The notes: generated from the sequence alone by a model not told the origin. Shown: positions 45,978-54,721, numbered from the stretch's first letter. The stretch is 64,000 nucleotides of DNA from Pirellulales bacterium (GCA_019694435.1 JAIBBZ010000023.1:1-64000); one strand, 5' to 3'. Translations and numbers: made by a program.

Positions 45978-46439
45978 TCAGGCGATGAATCGAGCGACGG
46001 CCTCGGCGACACAGGCCGGTTTTTCGACGCCCTCGACTTCAATCGTATTCTTGAAGGTGCCCTGCACGCCGCCGGGAATGTCCTTGATATCGTGCAACGT
46101 GACCACCAGCCGGATGCGCGAACCCTCTTTCACGGCGGCTGGGAATCGCACTCGATTCAAACCGTAGTTGAGCCCCATGCGAATGCCTTCGATCGTGAAG
46201 GCCATGTCGCTCAACAAGGTGCACAGCGAAAGCGTCAGGAAGCCGTGGGCAATCGTTCGGCCATAGGGCGACTGCGTCGTGGCGCGCTCGGGATCGCAAT
46301 GGATCCACTGATGATCGCCCGTGGCGTCGGCGAACAATTGAATGCGGGCCTGATCGATCGCCAGCCAATCGCTGACGCCGATTGTTTGTCCGACGAGCGT
46401 CTTGAGCTCCTCGATCCCCTGAATCACGCGTTTAGGCAT
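45978..46439 (-). CDS. MaoC-like (R)-hydratase/dehydratase
   Basis: A 153-residue hot-dog-fold protein of the MaoC/NodN hydratase family. The hydratase motif is visible as ADATGDHQWIHCDPE near residue 37, with the catalytic Asp/His pair, followed by GRTIAHGFLTLSL. Members add water to enoyl-CoA in the (R) direction during fatty acid or polyhydroxyalkanoate metabolism. A start 10 codons earlier (46469) is possible; ATG 46439 fits the family better. It follows the DUF1559 gene by 45 nt. Confidence 0.8.
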   Translation of the reverse strand: MPKRVIQGIEELKTLVGQTIGVSDWLAIDQARIQLFADATGDHQWIHCDPERATTQSPYGRTIAHGFLTLSLCTLLSDMAFTIEGIRMGLNYGLNRVRFPAAVKEGSRIRLVVTLHDIKDIPGGVQGTFKNTIEVEGVEKPACVAEAVARFIA

Positions 46440-46484
46440 CTCGACAGTCTCTCGTGGTAGCGCGGGCATACCCGCCGTCGCGCG

Positions 46485-47648
46485 CTATTTGATCGCCAAA
46501 TCGTCCTTGGCGTTAATCGTCGATTGCGCGCGATAGGACCAAATATCGACGGTGTCCGCCGTAAACCCGACGTGTCCGTCGGCAAAGAGAAAATTGGCGC
46601 CGCCGGAATGATCGCTGCGAAAATTCGGCACGCGATGCGGATGGTTCGGGTTATAGATTTTGCTGTTTTGCGGGTTATTCGGCATGCTCAGCGAGCCGCG
46701 GCAGTCTTCGGTCTGCTGGTACTGATCGTCGTGCAGGAAATGCGTGACAGGGTTTTTGTTCAGCCGATCCCGGGTGCAGGCCAGGATGCCCGCCGAATAG
46801 TACTGTCCGGCGTCGGCCAGCGACTTGATATTGCCCACATTGATCCAGTGCTGGCGGGCAAAGTAGCCCGTGCCAGGTGGCAGCGCCGCATCGTACGGGG
46901 TTGTGCACTCTGGATCGAAGCACAGCTGCCAGTGCGGTCCACCGGCCGCTTCTCCCATCGCAAACGTGGTCGAGCTCCCGTCGAGTAAGTGCGAGGGCAG
47001 CACGGTCAGATGAATGTCGAACATCCCGCGCGTGGCAAAATCGACCTTCGGTACGCCGTTGCCATAGGCCCCGGTGCCGCCGACCTCGCAAAAGCCGTCG
47101 TTGATCCCCTTACAGAACACGTAATCGGTCAGGCCTAGCGTCGAGCCCATGCGGAACTCGGTCAGCTCCGGCATCACCTGCTTGGCCACCGACAGAAACG
47201 GCTCTTCAAACAGCTTTTCATGAATCGGGTTCTGTTTCCCGGTGTTCGAGGGGCAGGTGTACACCGGCACCACAAAGCTTGCCACTTCGGGCGACTGGGA
47301 CCACAGCGGCAGCTTGTGGTTGTACATCCGCTCGACGTTCTGTTGTTCTAGATAGGGCAACATCAACACCAGCCCGTTGGCATAGATCCCGTGGTTGCCC
47401 GGTTCGCCGTTTTTCTTGCCGGGCAAGAGAAACTTCAAACCGCCCATCGGATAGCAACCCAAGTGGGTCTGATACTGCAGCATGGCCAGGCCGAGCTGCT
47501 TGAGATTGCTGCTGCATTGATTGCGTCGCGACGCCTCGCGGGCAAACTGCACGGCCGGCAGCAACAGCGCCGCCAGGATGGCGATGATCGCCACCACGAC
47601 CAACAGCTCGACAATCGTGAACCCGCGCCGGGAGGGTACGCATCGCAT
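46485..47648 (-). CDS. DUF1559 protein with type IV pilin-like N-terminus
   Basis: A 387-residue protein of the planctomycete DUF1559 family, which is very abundant in the phylum. It begins with a prepilin-type motif ([19 protein letters not shown]) for processing by a PilD-like peptidase, keeping the hydrophobic helix as a membrane anchor or filament core, then continues with [12 protein letters not shown] and the C-terminal [10 protein letters not shown] motif. These proteins are thought to act on the cell surface, possibly in uptake or pseudopilus-like structures. The start is well marked by AAGGAG before the ATG at 47648. Seven-plus Cys residues in the mature part could form disulfides. 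Confidence 0.9.
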   Translation of the reverse strand: MRCVPSRRGFTIVELLVVVAIIAILAALLLPAVQFAREASRRNQCSSNLKQLGLAMLQYQTHLGCYPMGGLKFLLPGKKNGEPGNHGIYANGLVLMLPYLEQQNVERMYNHKLPLWSQSPEVASFVVPVYTCPSNTGKQNPIHEKLFEEPFLSVAKQVMPELTEFRMGSTLGLTDYVFCKGINDGFCEVGGTGAYGNGVPKVDFATRGMFDIHLTVLPSHLLDGSSTTFAMGEAAGGPHWQLCFDPECTTPYDAALPPGTGYFARQHWINVGNIKSLADAGQYYSAGILACTRDRLNKNPVTHFLHDDQYQQTEDCRGSLSMPNNPQNSKIYNPNHPHRVPNFRSDHSGGANFLFADGHVGFTADTVDIWSYRAQSTINAKDDLAIK

Positions 47649-47752
47649 CAGGCAACTCCTTGCTCGCCGCTCCGAGTACGGCCGCCGCCGTCTCGAAATA
47701 CTGTCTGGCCCCCAGCCTAGCCGCCTCATTCTTCGCTGTCGCGACAAGCCAA

Positions 47753-48526
47753 TCAAGCGAACTTCCTCGATTCATGCCAGCCGCAATCGCCCAGATAGGC
47801 CAGGGCGTCGCGGAGCCGACGTCTGGTTGCCGGCAAGGTCGCTGCGCCGCGGCGACGTCCAAAGTCGATCACGCATGGTCCGCGAAAGGCCATCGACTGA
47901 AAGATCTCGGCCAGTCGCGCGAACTCGCCGGCGCCTTCGCCGGGCGCCAACCAGTCGTCGTCGCCGTGGCTGCCGGAGACATCGCGCATCCGCACGGCTC
48001 CCACCAGATCGATCACCCTCAGCAGCGCGATCTCGACGTTGGCCCCCGGGTTGAAGCGAGCATAGGCCCCCAAGTCGAATTCGAGCGCGACACCGGGCGT
48101 TGGCAGGCTTCGCCATAGATCGCTGGCCGTTCGCGCATCGGGAAAAACGTCGGCGGCCGTTTCCACAAGCATCTCGCGGCGCAACTCGGCGGCCTGCGCG
48201 ACCAGACATCGCAGCGAGTCGGCCGGGGTCGCGCCCACCGTGCCGTCGCGCGGCACTAGCAGCGGCATGGCGGCATCGAGCTGCATGCAGGCCGACGGCC
48301 AGCGGACAGGAGCGGCGCGGGTCCAGGCGATTCGCAACCGAGTATCGGCCACTGCCTGGGCCCAGCTTTCCAACCAGGCGCCGGCCGCATCGGCCGGCAC
48401 GTCCGGGGCCTCAAGGTCGATCGCTACCTCGGTGAGCCCCAGATCGGCCAGGTCGGCCGCAATGGCCGCCGGTGGTCGTGGCGCGACCGGGTCGTCGAGC
48501 ACGGAGTGCAAGCAGGCGATGCGCAT
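47753..48526 (-). CDS. Sugar isomerase-like TIM-barrel protein
   Basis: A 257-residue protein that fits a xylose-isomerase-like (AP endonuclease 2) TIM barrel, based on alternating strands and the C-terminal pattern [13 protein letters not shown], then [26 protein letters not shown]. The usual metal-ligand Glu and His residues are only partly visible, so activity is uncertain. The first ATG is at 48634; the one at 48526 is chosen because it begins [11 protein letters not shown], a typical first strand. It is the first gene of the minus-strand run that continues to DUF1559, MaoC, GNAT and surE. Confidence 0.5.
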   Translation of the reverse strand: MRIACLHSVLDDPVAPRPPAAIAADLADLGLTEVAIDLEAPDVPADAAGAWLESWAQAVADTRLRIAWTRAAPVRWPSACMQLDAAMPLLVPRDGTVGATPADSLRCLVAQAAELRREMLVETAADVFPDARTASDLWRSLPTPGVALEFDLGAYARFNPGANVEIALLRVIDLVGAVRMRDVSGSHGDDDWLAPGEGAGEFARLAEIFQSMAFRGPCVIDFGRRRGAATLPATRRRLRDALAYLGDCGWHESRKFA

Positions 48527-48771
48527 CCACCCGACCTTTCCGTCTTGCCCCATGCTGGCGGTCGGCGCAGCGCACCAACATGCCAGCAGCGCTCGCACCG
48601 CGATCTCCGCAGATTCCACATTGACCCGCGGCAAGCGGTCAACGTACTTTTCCCGTCGCGTCGTTGCCGCCAGCGCCCCGCTTCAGGTCGCCCCCGGCGG
48701 TCTCGTCACGACGCGCGAAGTTGGCGCTTCTTGCCTGACAGCATTTCGTAACACCGCCTCGCGGTCGACTC

Positions 48772-50931
48772 ATGCTTCCGGCACCGTCCCCCCGACACCG
48801 GCAACCGTCATTGCGCGCCCGCCCGGGCAGCGTTGGCGCCCGCTTTGTGCTAGTTGCCTGGCTGGTCGCGCTGGGCACCTTGGCAAGCAGCGGCTGCGCG
48901 CAGCTCCAGTATGTCAAAGTCCGCGAAGTTCCCAAGAGCCCGCTCTCGGACGTGCTCAAACTCGATTCGGAGTCGGGGCCCGAGGCCAGCGAGCGCACCC
49001 GGCAGTTGCTCCGCCAATACGCCCTGGCCGAGCGTTGGGAAAGCGATCCGGACGGCACGCTCGAGTCGCTGCAGAACTGCCTGCAAAGCGAACCTTCGCC
49101 CGAGCTGAGCTACGCCTTTGCCGAGTTGAGCTTTCTCCAAGGCAAGCGGCACGAAGCCGGAAATGCCCGCGAGGCGTTGAACTATTACGCGATCTCCGTC
49201 ACGAACTCGTACATCTACCTGTTCGACGACCGCTTCGGTGCGATGCGCAACCCGTATGACCCCCATTTCCGCGGCGCCTGCGACCTGTACAACGGCGCGC
49301 TGGAGTGCTGCATGCGGATCCTGGCACGGCAGGGCGGGCTCGAGCCAGGCGAGGCCCTCTCGGTCGAGACCGCCAACAGCGCCTGCGAGATCGAAATCGC
49401 CACGCGCGAGGCGACCTGGCGGCCGGAAGATTTCGAGCGGTTTGAATTCGTCTCCGACTACGAGATTGAAGGCCTGACCAACCAATACCGCACCTTCGGG
49501 CTGGGCGTACCGTTGATCGCGGTGCGCCGCGCCAGCGAGCGGCCCAGCCCCGCCGAAAAGTTCTACCCTCCGGGACTGTCATTCCCGGTTTCGGCGTTCC
49601 TCCGCATCTTGCCCGGCTGCCAAGTCGACTCGTCGGGCTGCTCGCATCGCAAAGCGGTGCTCGAGCTGTACGACCCGTTGGCCGCCACCGACGTGATGGT
49701 TGGGCCGACACGCGTGCCGATCGAAAGCGATCTCAGCACACCGTTGGCCTACTTTCTACAACAGCCGGGACTCGGCCAATTGGCCACGCTCGGGCTGGTC
49801 CGCGTCGACAAGACCCAGAACGTGCGCGGGCTCTACATGGTGGCGCCCTACGAATCGGGCAAGATTCCGGTCGTAATGGTCCACGGGCTCTGGTCGAGCC
49901 CGATCACCTGGATGGAGATGTTCAACGATCTGCGTAGCCAGCCGGCAATCCGGAACAAGTACCAGTTCTGGTTCTATCTCTACCCGACAGGGCAGCCGTT
50001 CTGGATCTCGGCGGCCCAGCTGCGCGAGGACCTGGCCAAGATGCGCGAGACGCTCGATCCTGCGCATCGCGAAGTGGCGCTCGACCAGATGGTGCTTGTC
50101 GGCCACAGCATGGGAGGTCTGCTGGCGAAGATGCAGGTGGTCAACAGCGGCGATGAGTTCTGGAAGACGGCCAGCAATACGCCGTTTCAACTGGTCAAGG
50201 CCTCGACCGATCTGCGCAAGACGCTCGAGGCGACGTATTTCTTCCAGGCGAATCCCGGGATTCGCCGGATCATCACCATCGGCACTCCGCATCGCGGCAG
50301 CGATTTTGCGAATCCGCTGACCCAATGGTTGAGCCGCAAGCTGATCATCTTCCCGCAAATGTTTGAGGAAAACCGCCGCCAGATCCTGGCCGATAATCCC
50401 GGCCTATTGCGCGATGGATCGACCGCCGATATCGCGACGAGTATCGACTCGCTGTCGCCCAAGTCGCCGATCCTGCCCGTGCTGTTGCGTTCTCCACTGC
50501 GTCCCGGCGTGCTCCATCACAACGTCGTCGGGGTGCTCGAAAAGGACGGCAAGCCGGTGCCGCTCGCCGAAGGGGGCGACGGCGTGGTCAGTTATCCGAG
50601 CGCCCACTTGGAGAACATCGCGAGCGAGATCGTCGTGAACTCGGATCACATTTCGATCCACCGGCACCCGCTGAGCGTGCTGGAAGTGCGGCGCGTGCTG
50701 CTCGAGCATGCTGCGGCACTGCCCCGGCCGCCGGTGACCAACCCGTTCCAGTTTGCACAGCTACCGCAGCCGGCGATGCAGCCGCCACCGCCGTTGGCTC
50801 ACCCGCCCATCGTGCCGTTGCCGCCGACGGGGGAGGGGTTTGCCGCGCCGCCGCTCAGTGCTGCGGCGGCTGGCTCGCCAGTTGCACGAGCGCCTCGCGG
50901 ACCTGTGCCACTTGCGCCGCGTCAACCGTGA
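48772..50931 (+). CDS. Exported alpha/beta hydrolase (lipase-like)
   Basis: A 719-residue exported protein with a hydrophobic signal ending in a lipobox-like LASSGC near residue 41, so it may be a lipoprotein. Residues about 60-350 form a helical N-terminal region of unknown function. The C-terminal alpha/beta hydrolase domain has the oxyanion segment VVMVHGLWSS, the nucleophile motif GHSMGG (Ser446) and a later Asp/His pair, as in lipases and esterases. A Pro-rich tail closes the protein. The last 77 nt overlap the end of the convergent nucleoside hydrolase gene; both frames read through the overlap. Confidence 0.75.
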   Translation: MLPAPSPRHRQPSLRARPGSVGARFVLVAWLVALGTLASSGCAQLQYVKVREVPKSPLSDVLKLDSESGPEASERTRQLLRQYALAERWESDPDGTLESLQNCLQSEPSPELSYAFAELSFLQGKRHEAGNAREALNYYAISVTNSYIYLFDDRFGAMRNPYDPHFRGACDLYNGALECCMRILARQGGLEPGEALSVETANSACEIEIATREATWRPEDFERFEFVSDYEIEGLTNQYRTFGLGVPLIAVRRASERPSPAEKFYPPGLSFPVSAFLRILPGCQVDSSGCSHRKAVLELYDPLAATDVMVGPTRVPIESDLSTPLAYFLQQPGLGQLATLGLVRVDKTQNVRGLYMVAPYESGKIPVVMVHGLWSSPITWMEMFNDLRSQPAIRNKYQFWFYLYPTGQPFWISAAQLREDLAKMRETLDPAHREVALDQMVLVGHSMGGLLAKMQVVNSGDEFWKTASNTPFQLVKASTDLRKTLEATYFFQANPGIRRIITIGTPHRGSDFANPLTQWLSRKLIIFPQMFEENRRQILADNPGLLRDGSTADIATSIDSLSPKSPILPVLLRSPLRPGVLHHNVVGVLEKDGKPVPLAEGGDGVVSYPSAHLENIASEIVVNSDHISIHRHPLSVLEVRRVLLEHAAALPRPPVTNPFQFAQLPQPAMQPPPPLAHPPIVPLPPTGEGFAAPPLSAAAAGSPVARAPRGPVPLAPRQP

Positions 50932-51871
50932 GGTAGCGGTGCCGCCCCTGAGGCGCAGGCACAAACTGCGTCACCTTTTGCTCGTCGACGCTGATGGTGC
51001 CCGGCTCAGAAACGCCGAAATAACCGCGGTCGGGACGCACCGCGTAGAGCACGCTGGTCAAATCCCAGGTCTCACGGTCGTACGGCATCTGCATGTAGAG
51101 CTCGTAAGCCTCGCGCAGCGGGTGATGCGCAACGTAGCCATAATCGCGCTCGATGCTCACCGCCGGATACTTGATCGCCCGACCGATCTCGAAACCGCTG
51201 GCGACGATCGGGCTCGGCCAGCGAGCGTAAACCGTGCGTGCAGCCTCGAGGTCGATGAAGACGTTGTATTCCGGATGCCGATCGGTCGCCGAATACATGC
51301 CGGCCATGATCGACAACAGACGCACCTTGCGGGCCACGAGCTCTTCGCCCGTGACCGGCGCGAAGCGATCGGCCGGCGAATCGAGCAATCGCGCGAGGTT
51401 GGTGGAAAACCCGACCACGACCATGACCACCGATTGATCCGGCTGCGCGGCAAGTGTTTGACGCAACAGGCTCACCGCCTCGGGGGCTGCAGCGCCGTCG
51501 GGCAAATCTCGCGGATAACGCGGCCGACCGTTGTCGACCGCCTGGACGGGGCCGTCGATATAGCGGCTCGGCTCGGGGGTCTTGCCGCCGCGCACGGCGC
51601 CGATCGGTACGTCGCCCCGACCATAGAACGAATTCACCAGGTCGACGAACGCCGCACACGGGGCATAGTCTTTCGACAGAGTAACGGCCAGCAGCTCGCA
51701 TTCGCCGCGACTGGCCAGAGCGTGAATCACCCCCAATGCCAGGGCGTCGTCGATGTCGTTCCCCATATCGGTATCGAAAATCAGCCGCACAGGCTCGGCG
51801 GCGCAGCAGCGATTGTCGGGACAAACAACGGCCGCCAACACCACCACGGCAACGACACGGAGCGGTCGCAT
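50855..51871 (-). CDS. Exported nucleoside hydrolase
   Basis: A 338-residue inosine-uridine preferring nucleoside hydrolase family enzyme with an N-terminal signal segment (VVAVVVLAAVVC). The calcium-binding DxDxxxDD motif is complete as DTDMGNDIDD (Asp33, 35, 39, 41, 42), and the C-terminal part keeps the ribose-binding region. It should cleave nucleosides or related N-glycosides outside the cytoplasm. The C-terminus overlaps the lipase-like gene by 77 nt. A perfect 13-bp hairpin lies about 40-72 nt upstream of the ATG at 51871. Confidence 0.8.
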   Translation of the reverse strand: MRPLRVVAVVVLAAVVCPDNRCCAAEPVRLIFDTDMGNDIDDALALGVIHALASRGECELLAVTLSKDYAPCAAFVDLVNSFYGRGDVPIGAVRGGKTPEPSRYIDGPVQAVDNGRPRYPRDLPDGAAAPEAVSLLRQTLAAQPDQSVVMVVVGFSTNLARLLDSPADRFAPVTGEELVARKVRLLSIMAGMYSATDRHPEYNVFIDLEAARTVYARWPSPIVASGFEIGRAIKYPAVSIERDYGYVAHHPLREAYELYMQMPYDRETWDLTSVLYAVRPDRGYFGVSEPGTISVDEQKVTQFVPAPQGRHRYLTVDAAQVAQVREALVQLASQPPQH

Positions 51872-51910
51872 ACGCAAGAAACCTCGCAGACTTGATGACC
51901 AGGGCGTGTT

Positions 51911-51943
51911 GGTCGGCGGCCTGCACGCGTCAGGCCGCCGACC
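51911..51943. repeat. 13-bp perfect inverted repeat
   Basis: Arms 51911-51923 and 51931-51943 (GGTCGGCGGCCTG and its complement) with a 7-nt loop. It lies between the stop of csrA copy 2 and the start of the nucleoside hydrolase gene, both minus strand. There is no T-tract, so it may be a processing site or weak terminator for csrA, or a leader element of the hydrolase gene. Confidence 0.55.
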
Positions 51944-52158
51944 TCCTCCTGGGACACAAGTATGACAGCGCGAGCAATCGCGCACCACGAGGGTCATTAC
52001 GACCGATAATGGATTCGCTGCCTGCGTGGGAGTTGTCCACGACTGCGGACCACGACAGGCACTACCGAAATGGCTGGCCGCGAACGCGGCAAACGGACAG
52101 GCTCAGGGAAAAGTACCGGCTCCGTCTCGAACGGACCTGGTCTGCAGTTCAGCGACGA

Positions 52159-52611
52159 TTACAACTGCGCGCCCAACCGCGACGACAACGTGACCGAAAC
52201 GTGCGAGGCCAGCGGAGTGGATCCCGGCCGGCGGTTCGTGCTCGACCACCGGGGCGACGTCGCGGGGGCAAACTCGCTGACCTTTCGTTCGCGGCGCGGC
52301 AACGACAGCCGTCCTGTACCGCGAGCGCTGCCCGCTTTGCCCGCGGGGGCGTCGGCCTGCTCCTGCGCGCCGGCCACCACGAACATCTCGGCCAACTCGC
52401 TCATCTCGATCAGTTCAGACTCGACCTCTTCGGCAACGTCTGCGTCGGTTACCATCATCTCGCGGGGCGGCAGTTCGCTACGGATCACCCGGACATCGCG
52501 CGGCGCCTCGATGCCGAGCTTGATCTGGTTTCCTTTGATTCGCAGCACGGTCACCGTGATCCCGTCGCCGATCTGAATCTTCTCGTTCGCCTTCCGCGAT
52601 AGCACCAACAT
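52159..52611 (-). CDS. csrA: CsrA-like regulator with long C-terminal extension, copy 2
   Basis: A 150-residue protein whose first 60 residues are a complete CsrA (MLVLSRKANE, QIGDGITVTV, GNQIKLGI, Arg44 in RVIRSEL), about 65 % similar by eye to copy 1. The remaining about 90 residues are not CsrA: first an acidic helix (EEVESELIEMSELAEMF), then a Ser/Arg/Pro-rich low-complexity tail. Extended CsrA proteins are rare; the tail may bind a partner or modify RNA binding. AAGGA lies 8 nt before the ATG at 52611. It has a strong sigma-54-like promoter and upstream repeats (see 52664-52680 and 52766-52838). Confidence 0.88.
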   Translation of the reverse strand: MLVLSRKANEKIQIGDGITVTVLRIKGNQIKLGIEAPRDVRVIRSELPPREMMVTDADVAEEVESELIEMSELAEMFVVAGAQEQADAPAGKAGSARGTGRLSLPRRERKVSEFAPATSPRWSSTNRRPGSTPLASHVSVTLSSRLGAQL

Positions 52612-52663
52612 GGCTGGTTCCTTTTTGCCTTGGTTTCACTGTTCCACAGCGTTGAACTCATAG

Positions 52664-52680
52664 AGCACAGCGCGTGCCAA
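52664..52680 (-). promoter_or_regulatory. Candidate sigma-54 promoter of csrA copy 2
   Basis: Read on the minus strand, TTGGCACGCGCTGTGCT matches the consensus TTGGCACR-N4-TTGCW at all but one defined position, with GG (52678-52677) and GC (52666-52665) 10 nt apart. Transcription would start near 52653, leaving a leader of about 42 nt before the csrA ATG. Confidence 0.6.
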
Positions 52681-52765
52681 GGCGCGAGGGGGCCTGCATG
52701 TCGTGACGTAACCGGCAATCTGATTTGCGCTTCGGAAGAACAGCCCGGCGCAGGCTAGCGTGCAA

Positions 52766-52838
52766 GTTTGTACACCAAGTTACAAACCGCTTACAAACGG
52801 CAGAGTTTGCCAGGCCAGCGGCGCCACGCGGTACAAAC
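52766..52838 (-). promoter_or_regulatory. Repeated TACAAAC boxes, possible enhancer-binding sites
   Basis: GTTTGTA (52766-52772) and TACAAAC (52781-52787) form a dyad with an 8-nt spacer; another TACAAAC follows 11 bp on (52792-52798), one helical turn away, and a fourth at 52832-52838. They lie about 90-160 bp upstream of the sigma-54-like promoter, the usual distance for an activator of sigma-54 holoenzyme. Confidence 0.45.
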
Positions 52839-52990
52839 CTGACAGTGCCAACGCGGGGCACCGTCAAGGTTCTCGCAAGCCACCCAGCTTCGCACGCTCG
52901 AACCGTAGCGGGTTGCCAGGAATGCCGTGACGAAGGCTGCCTGGAGTATGGCTGGGGAATGCTGCCTAGAGGATCACCAGCGGATACTGG

Positions 52991-53755
52991 CTAGGACGAA
53001 GAACGGCGCCGGCGGCGGCGCGGCCCTTTGCGACCGGCAATTTCATCGCGGAGGGCGGCCGCGCGTTCGTAGTTTTCCGCCGCCACGGCTGCGGCGAGTT
53101 GTTCTTCCAGGGTCTGCTCGACGCCAAAACGATCGCGAATGGTGCCCTGCATCTCGCGCAGCCGCTGGACCAGCTCGCTCGTGTCGAATTGCTCGGCGTC
53201 CGCGTAACGTTCGAACCACTCGCGCATCCGCTGAATGCCGGAAGTGACCGCTTCGATCGCCTCTTCCGCCAGGCCCTGCTCAACCAGCCCCATCGCTGCA
53301 GCTTGCGTGCGATGGTAGAGGATGAACGGCCGGTACTGCTCGTGCGACATCACCCATTTCTCGTCCTCCGAGCACTCACGGACAAAGTCCATGAACGACA
53401 GATTGTGATCGGCGTCGCGCACCGCCCGGTCGTACTCACGCAGGGCCAGCCAGCAGATGCGGCGGTGATAATACTGGACAAATTCGCGATCGACTTCGGC
53501 GCATTGCTCCTCGTTCAGGCGGAACGCGTCCCCCTCGTGGACGGCCAGTGCCACGAGGTAGTCGTAATACGACTCGGCCCCACCCGGCCGCTGACCGTCG
53601 GGCCGATGATCGGTTTCCAGCTGCAAAACGCCCATTTCGACGCGCATCTGCAGCACTTCGCGGCCATCCTTCGCGCGCACCCGGCGCGCGCTGACCGAAC
53701 CCGGCTGGTAAGGCCAGGAACGCAAGATGTGGTCGATATGGTGTTGCCGTGCCAT
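52991..53755 (-). CDS. UVR-motif protein
   Basis: A 254-residue cytoplasmic protein with a C-terminal UvrB/UvrC-type motif (TLEEQLAAAVAAENYERAAALRDEI), a short coiled coil for protein-protein contact, then an Arg-rich tail. The rest is helical, with many Arg and Glu residues and a conserved-looking HRRICWLALREYDRAV segment; it is not a nuclease. Proteins with this motif include McsA-type adaptors, but the zinc-binding Cys of McsA is not seen. The ATG at 53755 has a normal N-terminus. It stands alone at the end of the large 630-nt intergenic gap. Confidence 0.65.
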   Translation of the reverse strand: MARQHHIDHILRSWPYQPGSVSARRVRAKDGREVLQMRVEMGVLQLETDHRPDGQRPGGAESYYDYLVALAVHEGDAFRLNEEQCAEVDREFVQYYHRRICWLALREYDRAVRDADHNLSFMDFVRECSEDEKWVMSHEQYRPFILYHRTQAAAMGLVEQGLAEEAIEAVTSGIQRMREWFERYADAEQFDTSELVQRLREMQGTIRDRFGVEQTLEEQLAAAVAAENYERAAALRDEIAGRKGPRRRRRRSSS

Positions 53756-54388
53756 GACGGGGTGACTGAACTTCGCTCGCCCGTGGTTTCTCCCAAGTCG
53801 CAGGCAATTATATCAGCCGTCTTTGGCGATGCGCGAAGTCCGCCTCGCAGAGGGGGGGCGACTCGAGTACTTCGCGTGCAAACCAATTCGCGATGGGCCT
53901 GTCAGCCGCAATAAAACGCCGCGCGTGGGAATGGCGGTGAGCGCACCCCAATTTCCGGTCAGGTCGATCAACGACGCGCACGCCCCGCGGCTAGCGCCGA
54001 CGACCACGAGTGCGAGAACCCGCAACCGGCAACAAGAGCGTCGTAGATCAACGCGCCGGCGGCAACGGACAGGCACGTGCGCAGATTTGACGCAGGCGGA
54101 CGCGAAGGACAATTCATTGTCTCGATAACACAGAAACGTTGGTGTAAATCGCGGACCATTCGACATTCGATCGCCTGTCTACAGTACATCGACTCGTCGC
54201 AATGGTGACCGCGGCACCGCGGTAATCCGAGGCGAGATTCCTGGATTTGCTACTCGCATTCGTCACATCCGCACATGGATAAAATTAAGTCACCTCAAGG
54301 GGGGGTGGCATGAATTTCCGTTATCGACTTAACTAGCACTCGGTAAAGTTGGGCGAACTACTTTCGATTCTTGAGGAGGACGGAACAC
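53756..54388. other. 633-nt intergenic region with short dyads
   Basis: No protein gene is supported; the one short open frame (53823-54128) has no ribosome-binding site or recognisable fold. The region separates divergent genes and contains two short dyads, GACAAT-TC-ATTGTC (54108-54121) and ACCGCGG-CA-CCGCGGT (54208-54223), and an AT-rich stretch (about 54275-54340) probably holding the promoter of the small gene at 54389. Confidence 0.5.
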
Positions 54389-54721
54389 ATGCCACGAGGC
54401 AAGCAGAAGAGAGGGGCCAAGGCCGAAGCCATTCGCGCGGCTTTCGATGAGTTAGGCGTGAACACGGCCCCGAAGGACGTGATTGCCAAACTCGCAGAAG
54501 GTGGAATCAAGGTCGCGCCGGCGCAGGTCAGCAACATTCGGACCAAGCTGCTCGGCAAGGCGGGGCGTCCCGGTCCGCGCGGTCGCCGCGCCGGTCGGGT
54601 CATGACGAATGGACTGACGGTCAGCCAGTTGTTCGAGATCAAGAAGCTGGTCGACTCCGTGGGCGGTGCGGATCACATGCGCCAGGCACTCGATGCCCTG
54701 GCTCAGCTCGGCCATTCCTGA
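54389..54721 (+). CDS. Small basic HTH-like protein
   Basis: A 110-residue basic protein of a family found mainly in Planctomycetes, with the pattern KAEAIRAAFDELG, then a helix-turn-helix-like segment (DVIAKLAEGGIKVAPAQVSNIRTKL) and a C-terminal helix (LFEIKKLVDSVGGADHMRQALDALAQL). It probably binds DNA or RNA; I know of no characterised member. Expression looks strong: GAGGAGGA sits 9 nt before the ATG, the upstream gap of 630 nt is unusual, and the gene ends in a strong terminator at 54785-54829, so it is a single-gene transcript. Confidence 0.6.
   Translation: MPRGKQKRGAKAEAIRAAFDELGVNTAPKDVIAKLAEGGIKVAPAQVSNIRTKLLGKAGRPGPRGRRAGRVMTNGLTVSQLFEIKKLVDSVGGADHMRQALDALAQLGHS

Larger units (their letters stand above)
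52612..52990. other. 379-nt regulatory region of csrA copy 2
   Basis: No gene is supported here. It contains, on the minus strand, the csrA leader, a sigma-54-like promoter (52664-52680) and TACAAAC boxes (52766-52838); the rest separates csrA from the UVR-motif gene. Confidence 0.6.

Noticed and set aside
53823-54128. 101-codon frame in the large intergenic gap
   Set aside because: No ribosome-binding site, no conserved pattern, and an Arg/Thr-rich random-looking translation.
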